From: Buchnera aphidicola (Chaitophorus viminalis)
GTDB taxonomy: Bacteria; Pseudomonadota; Gammaproteobacteria; Enterobacterales; Enterobacteriaceae
Length of the DNA stretch: 64,000 nucleotides
Direction of reading: 5' to 3'
NCBI RefSeq assembly: GCF_026122795.1
Contig: NZ_JAIWQV010000002.1
Coordinates: forward strand, 19,452 to 83,451
Shown here piece after piece: positions 39,391-49,326 of the stretch. The first letter of the stretch is position 1. Every line of letters begins with the position of its first letter. The translations under genes were made by a program, and so were the position numbers. Below the pieces are notes generated by a model, which saw nothing but the letters and a program-made list of their open reading frames with translations, ran no database searches and was not told the origin of the DNA.

Positions 39391-40534
39391 TGTTTTCTCT
39401 TTGATATTTTTTTTTTTTATTTACTAATTTTGTAAATTGATCAAATAAAAATGATGAATCATTAGGTCCAGGACATGCTTCTGGATGTCCTTGAAAACTA
39501 AACATAGGTTTATTAAGGATTTCTATTCCTTGTATAGTGTTATCAAATAATGATATATATGTTATTTTTATTTGTTTTGGTAAATTTTCTTTTTTAATAA
39601 CAAAATTATGATTTTGAGAAGTAATAAATATTTTTTTGGTACTAATATTTTGTACAGGGTGGTTGCTACCATGATGCCCAAATTTCATTTTTTTTATTTG
39701 AGCTCCGTTAGCTAATGCTAATATTTGATGTCCAAGACATATTCCAAATATTGGTATATTATATTGAATTAACTTTTTTATAGATTGAATTGCTTGAGTG
39801 AAAATTCTTGGATCACCTGGACCATTTGATAAAAATATTCCATCTGGAGATAGTTTGAGTACATCTTTAAAATTTGTATTTTCTGGAACTACAATTAAAT
39901 TACATTTTCTATCTTTTAACATTCTTAAAATATTTCTTTTGATTCCAAAATCATATGCAATAATATTTTTTTTTTTCATATAATAAGTACAATAATTTTC
40001 TTTTTTTTGAGAATAAATATTTATACTTTTTTCTTTCCATATATATATTTTTTTTTTATTTTTATATTTAATATTTTTATTTTTATATAATAAAATATCT
40101 TTATAATTTTTGAATTTTGGTATTTTATTTAAACATATAATACAACCTTTTTGCGAACCTGTATCTCTTATTTTTTTTGTTAATTTTCTAGTATCAATAT
40201 TAATGATAGTTAATATTTTATTTTCTTTTAAATATTCTATAAGACTTTTTGTACTTCTATAATTACTAGATATAGGAGAAATTTCACGTATTATTAATCC
40301 TTTAATATGTATTAAAGAAGATTCCTCATCGTTTATATTTACTCCTACATTACCAATATGTGGATAAGTAAATGTAATTATTTGATCTTTATAAGATGGA
40401 TCAGTTAGTACTTCTTGATATCCTGTCATAGATGTATTAAATACAATTTCTCCAGTTTGAATACCTTGAATTCCTATAGATTTTCCGTAAAATTTACTTC
40501 CATCTTCTAAAATTAAAACAGCTTTTTTTTTCAA
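39383..40534 (-). CDS. carA: Carbamoyl-phosphate synthase, small subunit
   Basis: CarA (383 residues, E. coli 382) is the glutaminase subunit that feeds ammonia to Car[21 protein letters not shown] is near the N-terminus, and the triad Cys is in [15 protein letters not shown] (about 267) with His/Glu in [13 protein letters not shown]. The start is TTG, with GAGGA five bases upstream, and the first residues [12 protein letters not shown] match the family; E. coli carA is also recalled to start with UUG. I see no ArgR or PurR boxes upstream, so control is probably reduced. dapB lies 75 bases upstream. Confidence 0.96.
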   Translation of the reverse strand: MKKKAVLILEDGSKFYGKSIGIQGIQTGEIVFNTSMTGYQEVLTDPSYKDQIITFTYPHIGNVGVNINDEESSLIHIKGLIIREISPISSNYRSTKSLIEYLKENKILTIINIDTRKLTKKIRDTGSQKGCIICLNKIPKFKNYKDILLYKNKNIKYKNKKKIYIWKEKSINIYSQKKENYCTYYMKKKNIIAYDFGIKRNILRMLKDRKCNLIVVPENTNFKDVLKLSPDGIFLSNGPGDPRIFTQAIQSIKKLIQYNIPIFGICLGHQILALANGAQIKKMKFGHHGSNHPVQNISTKKIFITSQNHNFVIKKENLPKQIKITYISLFDNTIQGIEILNKPMFSFQGHPEACPGPNDSSFLFDQFTKLVNKKKKYQRENNA

Positions 40535-40609
40535 AATTTCCTCTATATTTTAAGTTTAATTGATATGAATAAAATATTTAAGAGATATCTAAATAATGAT
40601 TTAAATTTT

Positions 40610-41428
40610 TTAAAATTTATCATTTTTTAATACATCATTGATAGTAAATAAACCATTTTTTTTATTATATATCCATATTGCTCCTTGAAGAGCACCTTGA
40701 GAAAAAGGTTTTCTATTAAATGCTTGATGTGTAATAGTAATTGTTTCTCCTATAGTAGAAAATAATATAGAATGTTTTCCTATTATTTTTCCTGCTCTAA
40801 TACTACTAAATCCTATTTCATTTTTTTTTCTTTGATAGTTTGATTTATTTCTATTATATACAGCAATATCATGAAAATTTAATTTCATATTTTTTGCAAT
40901 ACATTTTCCTAAAGTAATAGCTGTTCCAGATGGTGAATCAATTTTTTCACGATGATGAGATTCTATAATTTCTATATCAGATTTTTTACCAATTTTATTT
41001 GTAGTAGTTTTTAAAAGATTTAATATTAAATTAATACCTATACTAAAATTTGTTGCATGTAAAATACTAATTTTTTTAGATTTTTTTTTAATATTTAAAT
41101 AATTATCTTTAGATAAACCAGTTGTTCCAATTATAATTTTTTTGTTATTTTTATAACAAAAATTTAAATTTTTAATAGTATTTTTAGGATTTGTAAAATC
41201 TATTAATATATCAAAATCTGTTGTATTATTTATTTTGGTGTAAATATTAGTTTTATTTTTTTTGAGTTTTTTTAGTATTTTAAAATCTTTTTTTTTTATA
41301 TTTTTTTTAGTTTTAATAAAAATTGAATTTAATTTAAGATTTTTAAAATTTTTTATTTCTTTGATTAAAGATTTACCCATTTTTCCTAATGCTCCAGAAA
41401 TAGCAATTTTAATAATTTTATTATTCAT
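40610..41428 (-). CDS. dapB: 4-hydroxy-tetrahydrodipicolinate reductase
   Basis: DapB (272 residues, E. coli 273) performs an NAD(P)H-dependent step in lysine and diaminopimelate synthesis. The Rossmann motif is ISGALGKMGKS (about 10-20); IIGTTGL and the catalytic ESHHREKIDSPSGTA (about 155) with the active-site His-His and Lys are intact, as is AFNRKPFSQGA near the end. It stands between lspA and carA; in E. coli dapB also precedes carAB. Confidence 0.96.
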   Translation of the reverse strand: MNNKIIKIAISGALGKMGKSLIKEIKNFKNLKLNSIFIKTKKNIKKKDFKILKKLKKNKTNIYTKINNTTDFDILIDFTNPKNTIKNLNFCYKNNKKIIIGTTGLSKDNYLNIKKKSKKISILHATNFSIGINLILNLLKTTTNKIGKKSDIEIIESHHREKIDSPSGTAITLGKCIAKNMKLNFHDIAVYNRNKSNYQRKKNEIGFSSIRAGKIIGKHSILFSTIGETITITHQAFNRKPFSQGALQGAIWIYNKKNGLFTINDVLKNDKF

Positions 41429-41547
41429 GTTTGTTTTATCCTTGAATTTTAATTTTTATAAAACATATTTTTTATAAAATAATTTTTAAAATATATAAAT
41501 TATATATTTTAAAGAGATAAATTTTATATAATATAAGAAAAGTATTT

Positions 41548-42051
41548 TTAACTTATAAAATAATTTTTTGAAAAACTTATATAATTTTTTAAAAAAAAAA
41601 TATAGCCAAATATAATACATATATCAGATATATTAAATATAGGAAGATGTACATATTTATAATGTAAATCAAAGAAATCTATAATATATCCGTATTTGAT
41701 TCTATCTATAGTATTTCCAATAAAACCTATAGTTAAAAATAAAATAGAATAATAGTTTTTAGAATTTTTATTTAAAATATAATAATATGTAAAAAGAATC
41801 ATGATTATAATAAAAATTATATTTATTGTATTAATTAAAATATAGTTCCAAATATGTTTATATGCATACCATCCAAATATAAATCCATAATTTTTTACAT
41901 ATACTATATTTAGTATATTAAAGATTTTAATTTTATTATAAATTTGAAAATTTTTAAAAATAAAAGATTTAGTTAAATAATCTATAAATAATATTAATAT
42001 AATAATAATTATTTTATGATATTTTTTTATTTTAAAAATAATTTTATTCAT
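41548..42051 (-). CDS. lspA: Lipoprotein signal peptidase (signal peptidase II)
   Basis: LspA (167 residues, E. coli 164) is a four-helix inner membrane aspartyl protease that cuts lipoprotein signal peptides. The two catalytic Asp are in GNTIDRIKYGYIIDFFD (about 111-127) and FNISDICIIFG (about 138-148). DYLTKSFI in the first helix and KNYGFIFGW in the next segment also fit the family. Its ATG abuts the ileS stop with no base between. Confidence 0.94.
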   Translation of the reverse strand: MNKIIFKIKKYHKIIIIILILFIDYLTKSFIFKNFQIYNKIKIFNILNIVYVKNYGFIFGWYAYKHIWNYILINTINIIFIIIMILFTYYYILNKNSKNYYSILFLTIGFIGNTIDRIKYGYIIDFFDLHYKYVHLPIFNISDICIIFGYIFFLKNYISFSKNYFIS

Positions 42052-44874
42052 TTATGCAAATATTCTATTTTCTTCTTTTTTATTAATATTTTGTACACAT
42101 CTATTACAAATTTTTGATTTTTCTGTTTCATTATTTTTTTTAATTTTATAATAATTCCAACATCGATGACATTTTTGACCAGTATGTTTTTTTAGTTTAA
42201 TTTTTATTCCTTTAATATTTTTATTTTTTTTTAAATTTTTTGGAGCTTTTAAATATTTTTTAATATAGCATTTAGAAGTTAAAAATATAAATTTTAATTC
42301 ATTATTAAAAATAATAAGTTTTTTAAAAAGATTATTATCTAGATATAATATTAATGATATATTTAAAGAACTTTGAATATTTTTATCTTCTTTTTCTTTT
42401 TCAATAAGTTTATTTATTTCATTTTTAATTTTAAAAATTATTTTCCAAGTTTTACTATTAATTATATCTTTTTTAGGTATTAAAAAGAGTTTTTTAAACC
42501 ATTTTTGTATAAAAATATTTTCATTTACATTAGGTATATATTTCCATATTTCATAAGATGTAAATGGTATTATAGGAGTAATCCAAAGAGTAAAAGCTTG
42601 TATAATAAGATATATTGCCGTTTGACAGCTTCTTCTATTTTGACTATTTTTATCAGAAGTATATAAACGGTCTTTGATTATATCTAAATATATGGAACTC
42701 ATTTCTATAAAACAAAAATGCAAAATTTTTTTAGTAACTTTATGAAATTTATATTTTTTATAAAGATGTATAATTTTTTCTTGTGTCTTAAAAGTTTTTT
42801 CTATGATCCAAAGATCTATTTTTAGCATTTTTTTTTTAGATAAAGAATTTTTTTTAGGATCAAAGTCATAAAGATTACTTAATAGAAATCTAGCTGTATT
42901 TCTAATTTTTCTATAAGAATCTATAGTTTGATGAAGGATTTCTTGAGAAATAGAAACATCTTTTGAATAATTACTAGATGCTACCCATAATCTTAATACA
43001 TCTGCTCCATATTTTTTAATTATATTATTTGGACTAATAGTATTTCCAATAGATTTAGACATTTTTTGTCCTTTTTGATCTATTGTAAAACCATGTGTAA
43101 TTACTTTTTTAAATGGAGGTTTTTTTTGAATAATTGAAGAAATAATTAAAGATGACATAAACCATCCTCTATGTTGATCTGATCCTTCTATATATAAATT
43201 AGCAATGTTGTGTTTATTTTTATATAAATATCTAGGAGAAGTATGCATACATCCTGATTCAAACCAAACATCTAGAATATCTGAAGATTTATAATAAAAG
43301 TTTCCATTTTTTTTTAAGAATTTATTTTTATCTAGTTTCCACCATGCTTCAATTCCATTTTCTTTTACAAGATTAATAATTTTTTTTAATAATTTCTTGG
43401 TATTATTATGTAATAATCCTGTTTTTTTATGTATAAAAAAAGGTAATGGAACACCCCAAGATCTTTGTCTAGAGATACACCAATCTGGTCTGTTTTTAAT
43501 TAATAATTGTAAGTGATTTTCTGTCCATTTAGGAATCCATTTTACATTTTTTATTAAATTAAGTGTATTTTTTCTAAATTTTTTTTTATTAATATTAATA
43601 AACCATTGTTTTGTAGATCTAAATATTACTGGAGATTTATGTCTCCAACAATGAGGATAGCTATGTATAATAGTATGAATTTTTAATAAAGATTTTTTTT
43701 TTTTTAATAAAGAAAGAATTATTGAATTAGATTTAAAAATATTTTTTTTATATATTTTTTTATGAATATTTTTTTTATAATAACCATAAGAATTAATTAA
43801 ATTTTTTGGTTGAATATTATATTTTTGACATGCAATATAATCTTCTTGTCCATGTGCTGGAGCAGTATGTACAATACCTGTTCCGATTTCTAAAGTTACA
43901 TGTGTACTTAATATTATTGGTATTTTTATTTTTAAAAATGCATGTATAAATTTTATATTTTCTAATTTTTTTCCTTCAATATTATTAATTTTTTTATATT
44001 TTTTAATGGAAAGAAGTTTAAATACTTCTTTAATTTTTTTTTCAGCCAGAATGAATATTTTATTTTTTGTTTGAATTAAACTATAAATAAGATTAGGATT
44101 AATTGAAATAGCTTGACTTGCAGGTAAAGTCCATGGTGTAGTGGTCCAAATTATAATATATATATTTTTTATATGAAGATTTTTTTTTTTATATCTAAAT
44201 ATTTTAAATATTTTTTTTGGATTATATGATTTTAAAGAAAAATATATAGAATCTGATTTTTTTTCTTTATGTTCTACTTCTGCTTCTGCTAAAGAAGATT
44301 GGCATTTTATACACCAATGTATTGGTTTTAATCCTTGATATAGAAAATTTTTTTTAAAAATTTTATAAACAATCTTAATTATATTAGCTTGGTTATTATA
44401 ATCCATTGTTAATAATGGATTTTTCCAATCAGCTAATATACCTAATCTGATAAAATCTTTTTTTTGTTTTAAGACTTGTTTTGATGCATGTTGTCTACAT
44501 TTTAAACGAATTTTTTCTTTAGTTAAATTATTAAAATTTTTTTTATATTTTTTTTCAATGTTATGTTCAATAGGTAAACCATGACAATCCCAAGACGGTA
44601 TAAATGGTACTTGATATCCTGATAAATTTTTAAATTTAATTATGATATCTTTTAAAATTTTATTTAAAGCATGACCGATATGTATCTTTCCATTTGCATA
44701 TGGTGGTCCGTCATGTATAAAAAATTTTTTATTATTTTTTTTTGATTTAATAATGATTGAATAAATATTTTTTTTTTTCCACTCTTTTAATATTTCTATT
44801 TCTTTTTGCGATAAATTACCTTTCATAGAAAATTTTGTTTTAGGTAAATTTAAAGTGTTTTTATAATTTATCAT
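42052..44874 (-). CDS. ileS: Isoleucyl-tRNA synthetase
   Basis: IleS (940 residues, E. coli 938) charges tRNA-Ile. The HIGH motif is in DGPPYANGKIHIGHALNKIL (about 59) and KMSKS in DQKGQKMSKSIGNT (about 603). The CP1 editing domain is intact, unlike those of ThrS and PheT here: the threonine-rich WTTTPWTLPAS and HTAPAHGQEDY with the key Asp are kept. C-terminal zinc cysteines are in GQKCHRCWNY and CNRCVQN. It is the first gene of the block ileS-lspA-dapB-carA-carB. Confidence 0.97.
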   Translation of the reverse strand: MINYKNTLNLPKTKFSMKGNLSQKEIEILKEWKKKNIYSIIIKSKKNNKKFFIHDGPPYANGKIHIGHALNKILKDIIIKFKNLSGYQVPFIPSWDCHGLPIEHNIEKKYKKNFNNLTKEKIRLKCRQHASKQVLKQKKDFIRLGILADWKNPLLTMDYNNQANIIKIVYKIFKKNFLYQGLKPIHWCIKCQSSLAEAEVEHKEKKSDSIYFSLKSYNPKKIFKIFRYKKKNLHIKNIYIIIWTTTPWTLPASQAISINPNLIYSLIQTKNKIFILAEKKIKEVFKLLSIKKYKKINNIEGKKLENIKFIHAFLKIKIPIILSTHVTLEIGTGIVHTAPAHGQEDYIACQKYNIQPKNLINSYGYYKKNIHKKIYKKNIFKSNSIILSLLKKKKSLLKIHTIIHSYPHCWRHKSPVIFRSTKQWFININKKKFRKNTLNLIKNVKWIPKWTENHLQLLIKNRPDWCISRQRSWGVPLPFFIHKKTGLLHNNTKKLLKKIINLVKENGIEAWWKLDKNKFLKKNGNFYYKSSDILDVWFESGCMHTSPRYLYKNKHNIANLYIEGSDQHRGWFMSSLIISSIIQKKPPFKKVITHGFTIDQKGQKMSKSIGNTISPNNIIKKYGADVLRLWVASSNYSKDVSISQEILHQTIDSYRKIRNTARFLLSNLYDFDPKKNSLSKKKMLKIDLWIIEKTFKTQEKIIHLYKKYKFHKVTKKILHFCFIEMSSIYLDIIKDRLYTSDKNSQNRRSCQTAIYLIIQAFTLWITPIIPFTSYEIWKYIPNVNENIFIQKWFKKLFLIPKKDIINSKTWKIIFKIKNEINKLIEKEKEDKNIQSSLNISLILYLDNNLFKKLIIFNNELKFIFLTSKCYIKKYLKAPKNLKKNKNIKGIKIKLKKHTGQKCHRCWNYYKIKKNNETEKSKICNRCVQNINKKEENRIFA

Positions 44875-44982
44875 AGGTATTTTCTTAATTTTTTATTAAT
44901 AGTATATTTAAATATTTGTGAAGAATATTTTTTTAAAATAAATTTTGTTAATTATAATTTTTTATATCTTTTATAGTTTTTT

Positions 44983-45011
44983 TTGTACTAAAATAATTAT
45001 TTTAGTATAAT
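44983..45011 (+). promoter_or_regulatory. rpsT promoter with 22 bp palindrome
   Basis: TTGTAC and TATAAT stand exactly 17 bases apart, 39 bases before the rpsT GTG start. A perfect 22 bp palindrome (44986-45007, half TACTAAAATAA) fills the spacer and touches both boxes. This is the best sigma-70 promoter in the window. The palindrome could be a repressor site or a DNA structure element. Confidence 0.6.
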
Positions 45012-45049
45012 GAATTTATATTATAAGTATTTAAATATAGGAGTATAAA

Positions 45050-45316
45050 GTGGCTAATTTAAAATCCTCTAAAAAAAGTATTGTTTTATCTGTTAAAAAA
45101 AAACTTTCTAATAATAAAAATCGTTCTATTATTAAAACATATGTAAAAAAAGTTTTATCTTATATCATGATAAATGATTTTAAGAAATCAATGATTGCTT
45201 TTAATAAAATGCAATCTTTAGTAGATCGATATTCTATTAAAAAAATTATACATAAAAATAAAGCAGCGCGATATAAATCTAATTTATTTAAAAAAATTAA
45301 AAATATACCGAAATAA
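45050..45316 (+). CDS. rpsT: 30S ribosomal protein S20
   Basis: S20 (88 residues, E. coli 87) binds 16S rRNA in the 30S body. It begins ANLKSSKKS and ends with the conserved VDRYSIKKIIHKNKAARYKSNL. The start is GTG with TAGGAG seven bases upstream; E. coli rpsT uses UUG, a poor start that takes part in autoregulation, so a weak start is kept here in another form. It converges on dnaJ. Confidence 0.95.
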   Translation: MANLKSSKKSIVLSVKKKLSNNKNRSIIKTYVKKVLSYIMINDFKKSMIAFNKMQSLVDRYSIKKIIHKNKAARYKSNLFKKIKNIPK

Positions 45317-45345
45317 GTATTTTTTATTTAATAAAAATTTTAAGA

Positions 45346-45398
45346 AAAGCAGTATTTTTTCTAAATTTTAGATAAATTTATGAAATTAATACCGCTTT
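45346..45398 (+). terminator. Terminator-like hairpin between rpsT and dnaJ
   Basis: Arms AAAGCAGTATT (45346-45356) and AATACCGCTTT (45388-45398) pair over 11 bp with one A-C mismatch, around a loop that itself holds the dyad TCTAAATTTTAGA. It lies between convergent rpsT and dnaJ and could serve both strands. Confidence 0.55.
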
Positions 45399-45409
45399 AT
45401 ATTTTATTA

Positions 45410-46546
45410 TCATGTTGTTAAATTTTGAAAAAATTTTTTTACACCATCAAAAAATTTTTTAGATTTAGGATTATTTTTTTCTCCTTTTGTTCCTTTTAAA
45501 CTATTATTTAAGTTTTTTAATAATGTTTTTTGATATTGATTTAGATTAATTGGAGTTTCTACTATAATTTTACATAATAAATCTCCTGTCATGTAATTTC
45601 TAATTGATTGTACTCCTTTTCCTTTAATTCTAAATATTTTTCCTGTTTGTGTTTCTGGTGGAATTTTAATTTTAACTTTTGTATTTAAAGTTGGAACTTC
45701 AACTATTCCACCTAATGCTGCTAGAGTGAAATTAATAGGAATTTCGCAATATAAATCATTTTTTTGTCTTGTAAAAATAGAATGTTTTTTAATATTTATT
45801 TTTATATATAAATCTCCAGAAGAAGCTCCATTTTCTCCTGCTTCACCTTCGTTATTTAATCTAATTTTATCATTATTATCTATTCCAGCTGGAATTTTTA
45901 TAGATAATTTTTTTGATTTTTGAATTCTTCCATGTCCATTACAAGTGGAACATGGATTTTTTATAAATTTTCCTTGTCCTTGACAGGAAGGGCAAGTTTG
46001 CTGTACTGTAAAAAATCCTTTTCTCATATGTATATTTCCTTTTCCATGGCATGTATTACAATTTTCTGGTACAGTTCCTTTTTGTGTTTTTTTTCCATCA
46101 CATGAATGACATTTTTGTAAAGATGGAATATGAATTTCTTTTACTGTTCCTTTTACTGCTTCTTCTAAATTTAATGAAATATTATATTGAAGATCAGAAC
46201 CTCTATAATTTTCTCTTTGATTATTGCTTTCAAATATATCTCCAAATACGTCTCCAAAGATATCACCAAAATCTGTAGAACTAGTAAAAGATCCGTTAAA
46301 ATCACTTCCAGAAGAATTTTGTTCAAAAGCAGAATGCCCATATTGATCATATGCTGATCTTTTTTCTGGATTAATTAAAATTTCATAAGCTTCTTTAATT
46401 TCTTTAAATTTTTTTTCTGAATATTTACTGTTATTATTTCTGTCAGGATGATATTTTACTGCTAATCTTTTATAAGCTCTTTTGATTTCTCTATCATTGG
46501 CTGATTTTGAAATATTTAAAATTTCATAGTAATCTTTCTTATTCAT
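45410..46546 (-). CDS. dnaJ: Chaperone protein DnaJ (Hsp40)
   Basis: DnaJ (378 residues, E. coli 376) delivers clients to DnaK and stimulates its ATPase. The J domain carries KYHPDRNN (HPD about 33-35), followed by a Gly/Ser/Phe-rich linker (about 77-110). The zinc domain has four Cys-x-x-Cys units ([32 protein letters not shown]). The C-terminal substrate-binding domains follow. It lies 109 bases after dnaK with a GC-rich hairpin between. Confidence 0.97.
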   Translation of the reverse strand: MNKKDYYEILNISKSANDREIKRAYKRLAVKYHPDRNNNSKYSEKKFKEIKEAYEILINPEKRSAYDQYGHSAFEQNSSGSDFNGSFTSSTDFGDIFGDVFGDIFESNNQRENYRGSDLQYNISLNLEEAVKGTVKEIHIPSLQKCHSCDGKKTQKGTVPENCNTCHGKGNIHMRKGFFTVQQTCPSCQGQGKFIKNPCSTCNGHGRIQKSKKLSIKIPAGIDNNDKIRLNNEGEAGENGASSGDLYIKINIKKHSIFTRQKNDLYCEIPINFTLAALGGIVEVPTLNTKVKIKIPPETQTGKIFRIKGKGVQSIRNYMTGDLLCKIIVETPINLNQYQKTLLKNLNNSLKGTKGEKNNPKSKKFFDGVKKFFQNLTT

Positions 46547-46582
46547 TTTTAATCTCTTTAAAAATATTTATTATATATATTT

Positions 46583-46619
46583 TAAACGGGCGTAGATTTT
46601 TTTATTCTGCGCCCGTTTA
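46583..46619 (-). promoter_or_regulatory. GC-rich hairpin between dnaK and dnaJ
   Basis: A perfect 10 bp stem (TAAACGGGCG at 46583-46592, CGCCCGTTTA at 46610-46619) can extend inward by AGA/TCT after one mismatch. Six of ten pairs are G-C, exceptional in this genome. On the dnaKJ strand no U tract follows, so it looks like an RNA processing, stability or partial-termination element that lowers dnaJ relative to dnaK rather than a full terminator. Confidence 0.6.
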
Positions 46620-46655
46620 TACTTTAAAATTAATAAATATATAATAGTATTAAAT

Positions 46656-48575
46656 TTATTTTTTCGGTTCTTTAACTTCTTCAAATTCTGCATCTACTAC
46701 TTTTGGATCTTTTGTTGTATTAGAAGAATTATTATTTTTATTAGATTCTGTAGATTGATTATTGTTTTTAATAGCTTCTATTAATTTTGATGATACTTTT
46801 AGTAGTTCTTGTATTTTAGATTCAATATCTTGTTTGTTTTCTGTTTTTAAAGCTTCATCTAAATTTTTTAGTGCTAATTCAATAGATTCTTTATCTTGAA
46901 TATTAAGTTTATCTTTAACTTCTTCTAGTTGTTTTTTAGTACTATGAGAAATTTGATCTCCTTGATTTCTAGTTTGTACTAGTTCTTCAAATTTTCTATC
47001 TTCTTCAGAATGTTTTTCTGCATCTGAAATCATTTTTTTTATTTCTTCTTCTTTTAATCCTGAAGAAGCTTGTATTGTAATTTTTTGCTCTTTTCCAGTT
47101 TTTTTATCTTTTGCAGAAACATGTAAAATTCCATCAGCATCAATATCAAATGTTACTTCTATTTGAGCCATTCCTCTAGGTGCTGGTTGTATACCATCTA
47201 AATTAAATTGACCTAAAGATTTATTATCATAAGATTTTTTGCGTTCTCCTTGTAATACATGTATAGTTACAGCTGATTGATTATCTTCTGCTGTAGAAAA
47301 TATTTGACTATGTTTAGTTGGTATTGTTGTATTTTTATTGATTAAAGTAGTCATTACACCACCCATAGTTTCTATTCCTAAAGATAATGGTGTAACATCT
47401 AATAATAAAACATCTTTTACATCTCCTGCTAATACTCCTCCTTGTACTGCTGCACCTACAGCAACTGCTTCATCTGGATTTACATCTTTTCTCGGTTTTT
47501 TTTCAAAAAATTCTGATACTTTTTTTTGAACCATCGGCATTCTTGTTTGACCACCGACTAATATAATATCATTTATATCTTTTATAGATAATTTTGCATC
47601 TTGTAGAGCTATTTTTACAGGATTAATAGATTTTTCTATTAAATCTTCTACTAGTGATTCTAATTTAGATCGGGTAACTTTTATATTTAGATGTTTTGGT
47701 CCATTTGAATCTGCTGTAATATATGGTAAATTAATATTTGTTTCTTGAGTAGAAGATAATTCTATTTTAGCTTTTTCTGCTGCTTCTTTTAATCTTTGCA
47801 TAGCTAATGAATCATTTTTTAAATTAAATCCTTGTTGTTGTTGAAACTCTTGTACTAAGTAGTTAATTAATCTACTATCAAAATCTTCTCCACCTAAATG
47901 TGTATCTCCGTTAGTTGCCAATACTTCAAATGTTTTTTCTTTATCTACTTCATCTATTTCTATAATAGAAATATCAAATGTTCCTCCTCCTAAATCGTAT
48001 ACTGCAATAGTTTTATTTCCTTTATTTTTATCTAATCCATATGCTAATGCTGCTGCAGTAGGTTCATTAATAATTCTTTTAACATTTAATCCTGCTATTT
48101 TTCCTGCATCTTTTGTTGCTTGTCTTTGAGTATCATTAAAATATGCTGGTACTGTAATAACAGCTTCTGTTACTTTAACTCCTAAATAATCTTCTGCAGT
48201 TTTTTTCATTTTTTTTAAAACTTCGGCAGAGATTTGAGGAGGAGCAATTTTTTTATTTTTTATATTAATCCATGCATCATTATTATCTGATTTAACAATT
48301 TCATAAGGCATGATAGAAAGATCACGTTGTACTTCTTGATCTGTAAATTTTCTACCAATTAATCTTTTAATTGCAAAAAGTGTGTTTTTTGGATTTGTTA
48401 CTGCTTGTCTTTTAGCAGGTTGTCCAACTAGAATTTCTCCATTTTCAGTATAAGCAATAATTGAAGGTGTAGTACGTTCTCCTTCTGAATTTTCTAATAC
48501 TTTTGCTTTATTACCATCCATAATAGCAACACAAGAATTTGTAGTTCCTAAATCTATTCCAATAATTTTACTCAT
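46656..48575 (-). CDS. dnaK: Chaperone protein DnaK (Hsp70)
   Basis: DnaK (639 residues, E. coli 638) is the ATP-dependent Hsp70. It shows [27 protein letters not shown] (about 170), [16 protein letters not shown] (about 193) and [13 protein letters not shown] in the ATPase domain, the linker [19 protein letters not shown] (about 385-403), a substrate-binding domain and a helical lid. The acidic end DAEFEEVKE is the DnaK C-terminal motif. It is better conserved and richer in G+C than its neighbours, as expected for a highly expressed chaperone. A sigma-32 promoter lies upstream. Confidence 0.98.
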   Translation of the reverse strand: MSKIIGIDLGTTNSCVAIMDGNKAKVLENSEGERTTPSIIAYTENGEILVGQPAKRQAVTNPKNTLFAIKRLIGRKFTDQEVQRDLSIMPYEIVKSDNNDAWINIKNKKIAPPQISAEVLKKMKKTAEDYLGVKVTEAVITVPAYFNDTQRQATKDAGKIAGLNVKRIINEPTAAALAYGLDKNKGNKTIAVYDLGGGTFDISIIEIDEVDKEKTFEVLATNGDTHLGGEDFDSRLINYLVQEFQQQQGFNLKNDSLAMQRLKEAAEKAKIELSSTQETNINLPYITADSNGPKHLNIKVTRSKLESLVEDLIEKSINPVKIALQDAKLSIKDINDIILVGGQTRMPMVQKKVSEFFEKKPRKDVNPDEAVAVGAAVQGGVLAGDVKDVLLLDVTPLSLGIETMGGVMTTLINKNTTIPTKHSQIFSTAEDNQSAVTIHVLQGERKKSYDNKSLGQFNLDGIQPAPRGMAQIEVTFDIDADGILHVSAKDKKTGKEQKITIQASSGLKEEEIKKMISDAEKHSEEDRKFEELVQTRNQGDQISHSTKKQLEEVKDKLNIQDKESIELALKNLDEALKTENKQDIESKIQELLKVSSKLIEAIKNNNQSTESNKNNNSSNTTKDPKVVDAEFEEVKEPKK

Positions 48576-48909
48576 CTTATCTCCTTTGTTACGATATTTG
48601 AAAATTAAAAATTTTTAATAGAATTTATAAAAATTTTAATATTTTAAAAAAAATTATATAAATTTATTATTATCAATAACAATAAAATGTGGGCTATTTA
48701 AAATACCTCAAGTCTTTTAGAATAAATTATTTTTAAATATGTTTAAAATATTTATCTTATAATTTTATAATATTTTTAAAAAATATCTTAACAATGTTAT
48801 TATACTTGAAAAATGATTTTTTTTACATGAGATATATTCCACAGAATAAAAATATTTATAATATAAATATTTTTAATCTGTAAAAAATATTTTTTATCTT
48901 GGAGGTAAC
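48576..48909. other. 334-base divergent spacer, dnaK-nuoA
   Basis: This region must hold the promoters of dnaK (leftward) and of the nuo operon (rightward). The dnaK heat-shock promoter at 48687-48712 is clear. For nuoA I could find TTGAAA-like and TATATT-like strings around 48805-48840 but with poor spacing, so no call is made. GGAGGT before nuoA is its ribosome site. Confidence 0.6.
48687..48712 (-). promoter_or_regulatory. Sigma-32 heat-shock promoter of dnaKJ
   Basis: On the - strand CTTGAG (48712-48707) and CCCACAT (48693-48687) are spaced by 13 bases, close to the heat-shock consensus CTTGAA, 13-15 bases, CCCCAT. The CCC in an otherwise A/T-only spacer is a strong sign of selection. 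It lies 112 bases before the dnaK ATG. Confidence 0.75.
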
Positions 48910-49311
48910 ATGCATCATCAAAATATTATACAATATATGAATTTTTTTTCTTTTATATTTTTTATATTTTCTTTTTGTTGTATTTCATTATTTTTTAGTT
49001 GGATTTTAGGAGGTAGATCTACTTCTCAAGATAAAAATATTCCTTTTGAATCTGGAGCTCCTTCTACTGGTAATTCTCATTTAAGATTTTCAATAAAATT
49101 TTATTTAATAGCTATGTTCTTTGTAATATTTGATATAGAGTCTTTATATATATATTCTTGGTCTACATGTATTAGAGAAACCAAATGGATTGGATTAATT
49201 GAAATGTCTTTTTTTATTTTTATGATATTATTATCTTTAATATATTTATTTAGAATTAAAACACTAAAGTTATTTGAAAATAATAGATTTAAAAACAATA
49301 ATTCATCTTAA
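48910..49311 (+). CDS. nuoA: NADH-quinone oxidoreductase subunit A
   Basis: NuoA (133 residues, E. coli 147) is a three-helix membrane subunit of complex I near the quinone site. The loop FESGAPSTGNSHLRFSIKF and the helix with FFVIFDIES (carrying the conserved Asp and Glu) are typical. It opens the 13-gene nuo operon; TTGGAGGT lies four bases before ATG. nuoB follows after 15 bases. Confidence 0.95.
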   Translation: MHHQNIIQYMNFFSFIFFIFSFCCISLFFSWILGGRSTSQDKNIPFESGAPSTGNSHLRFSIKFYLIAMFFVIFDIESLYIYSWSTCIRETKWIGLIEMSFFIFMILLSLIYLFRIKTLKLFENNRFKNNNSS

Positions 49312-49326
49312 TAATATGAGGATTTA

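Noticed and set aside
45726..46278. Three overlapping open frames on the + strand opposite dnaJ
   Set aside because: They arise from the low-complexity Gly/Cys-rich coding of dnaJ; no product is recognisable.
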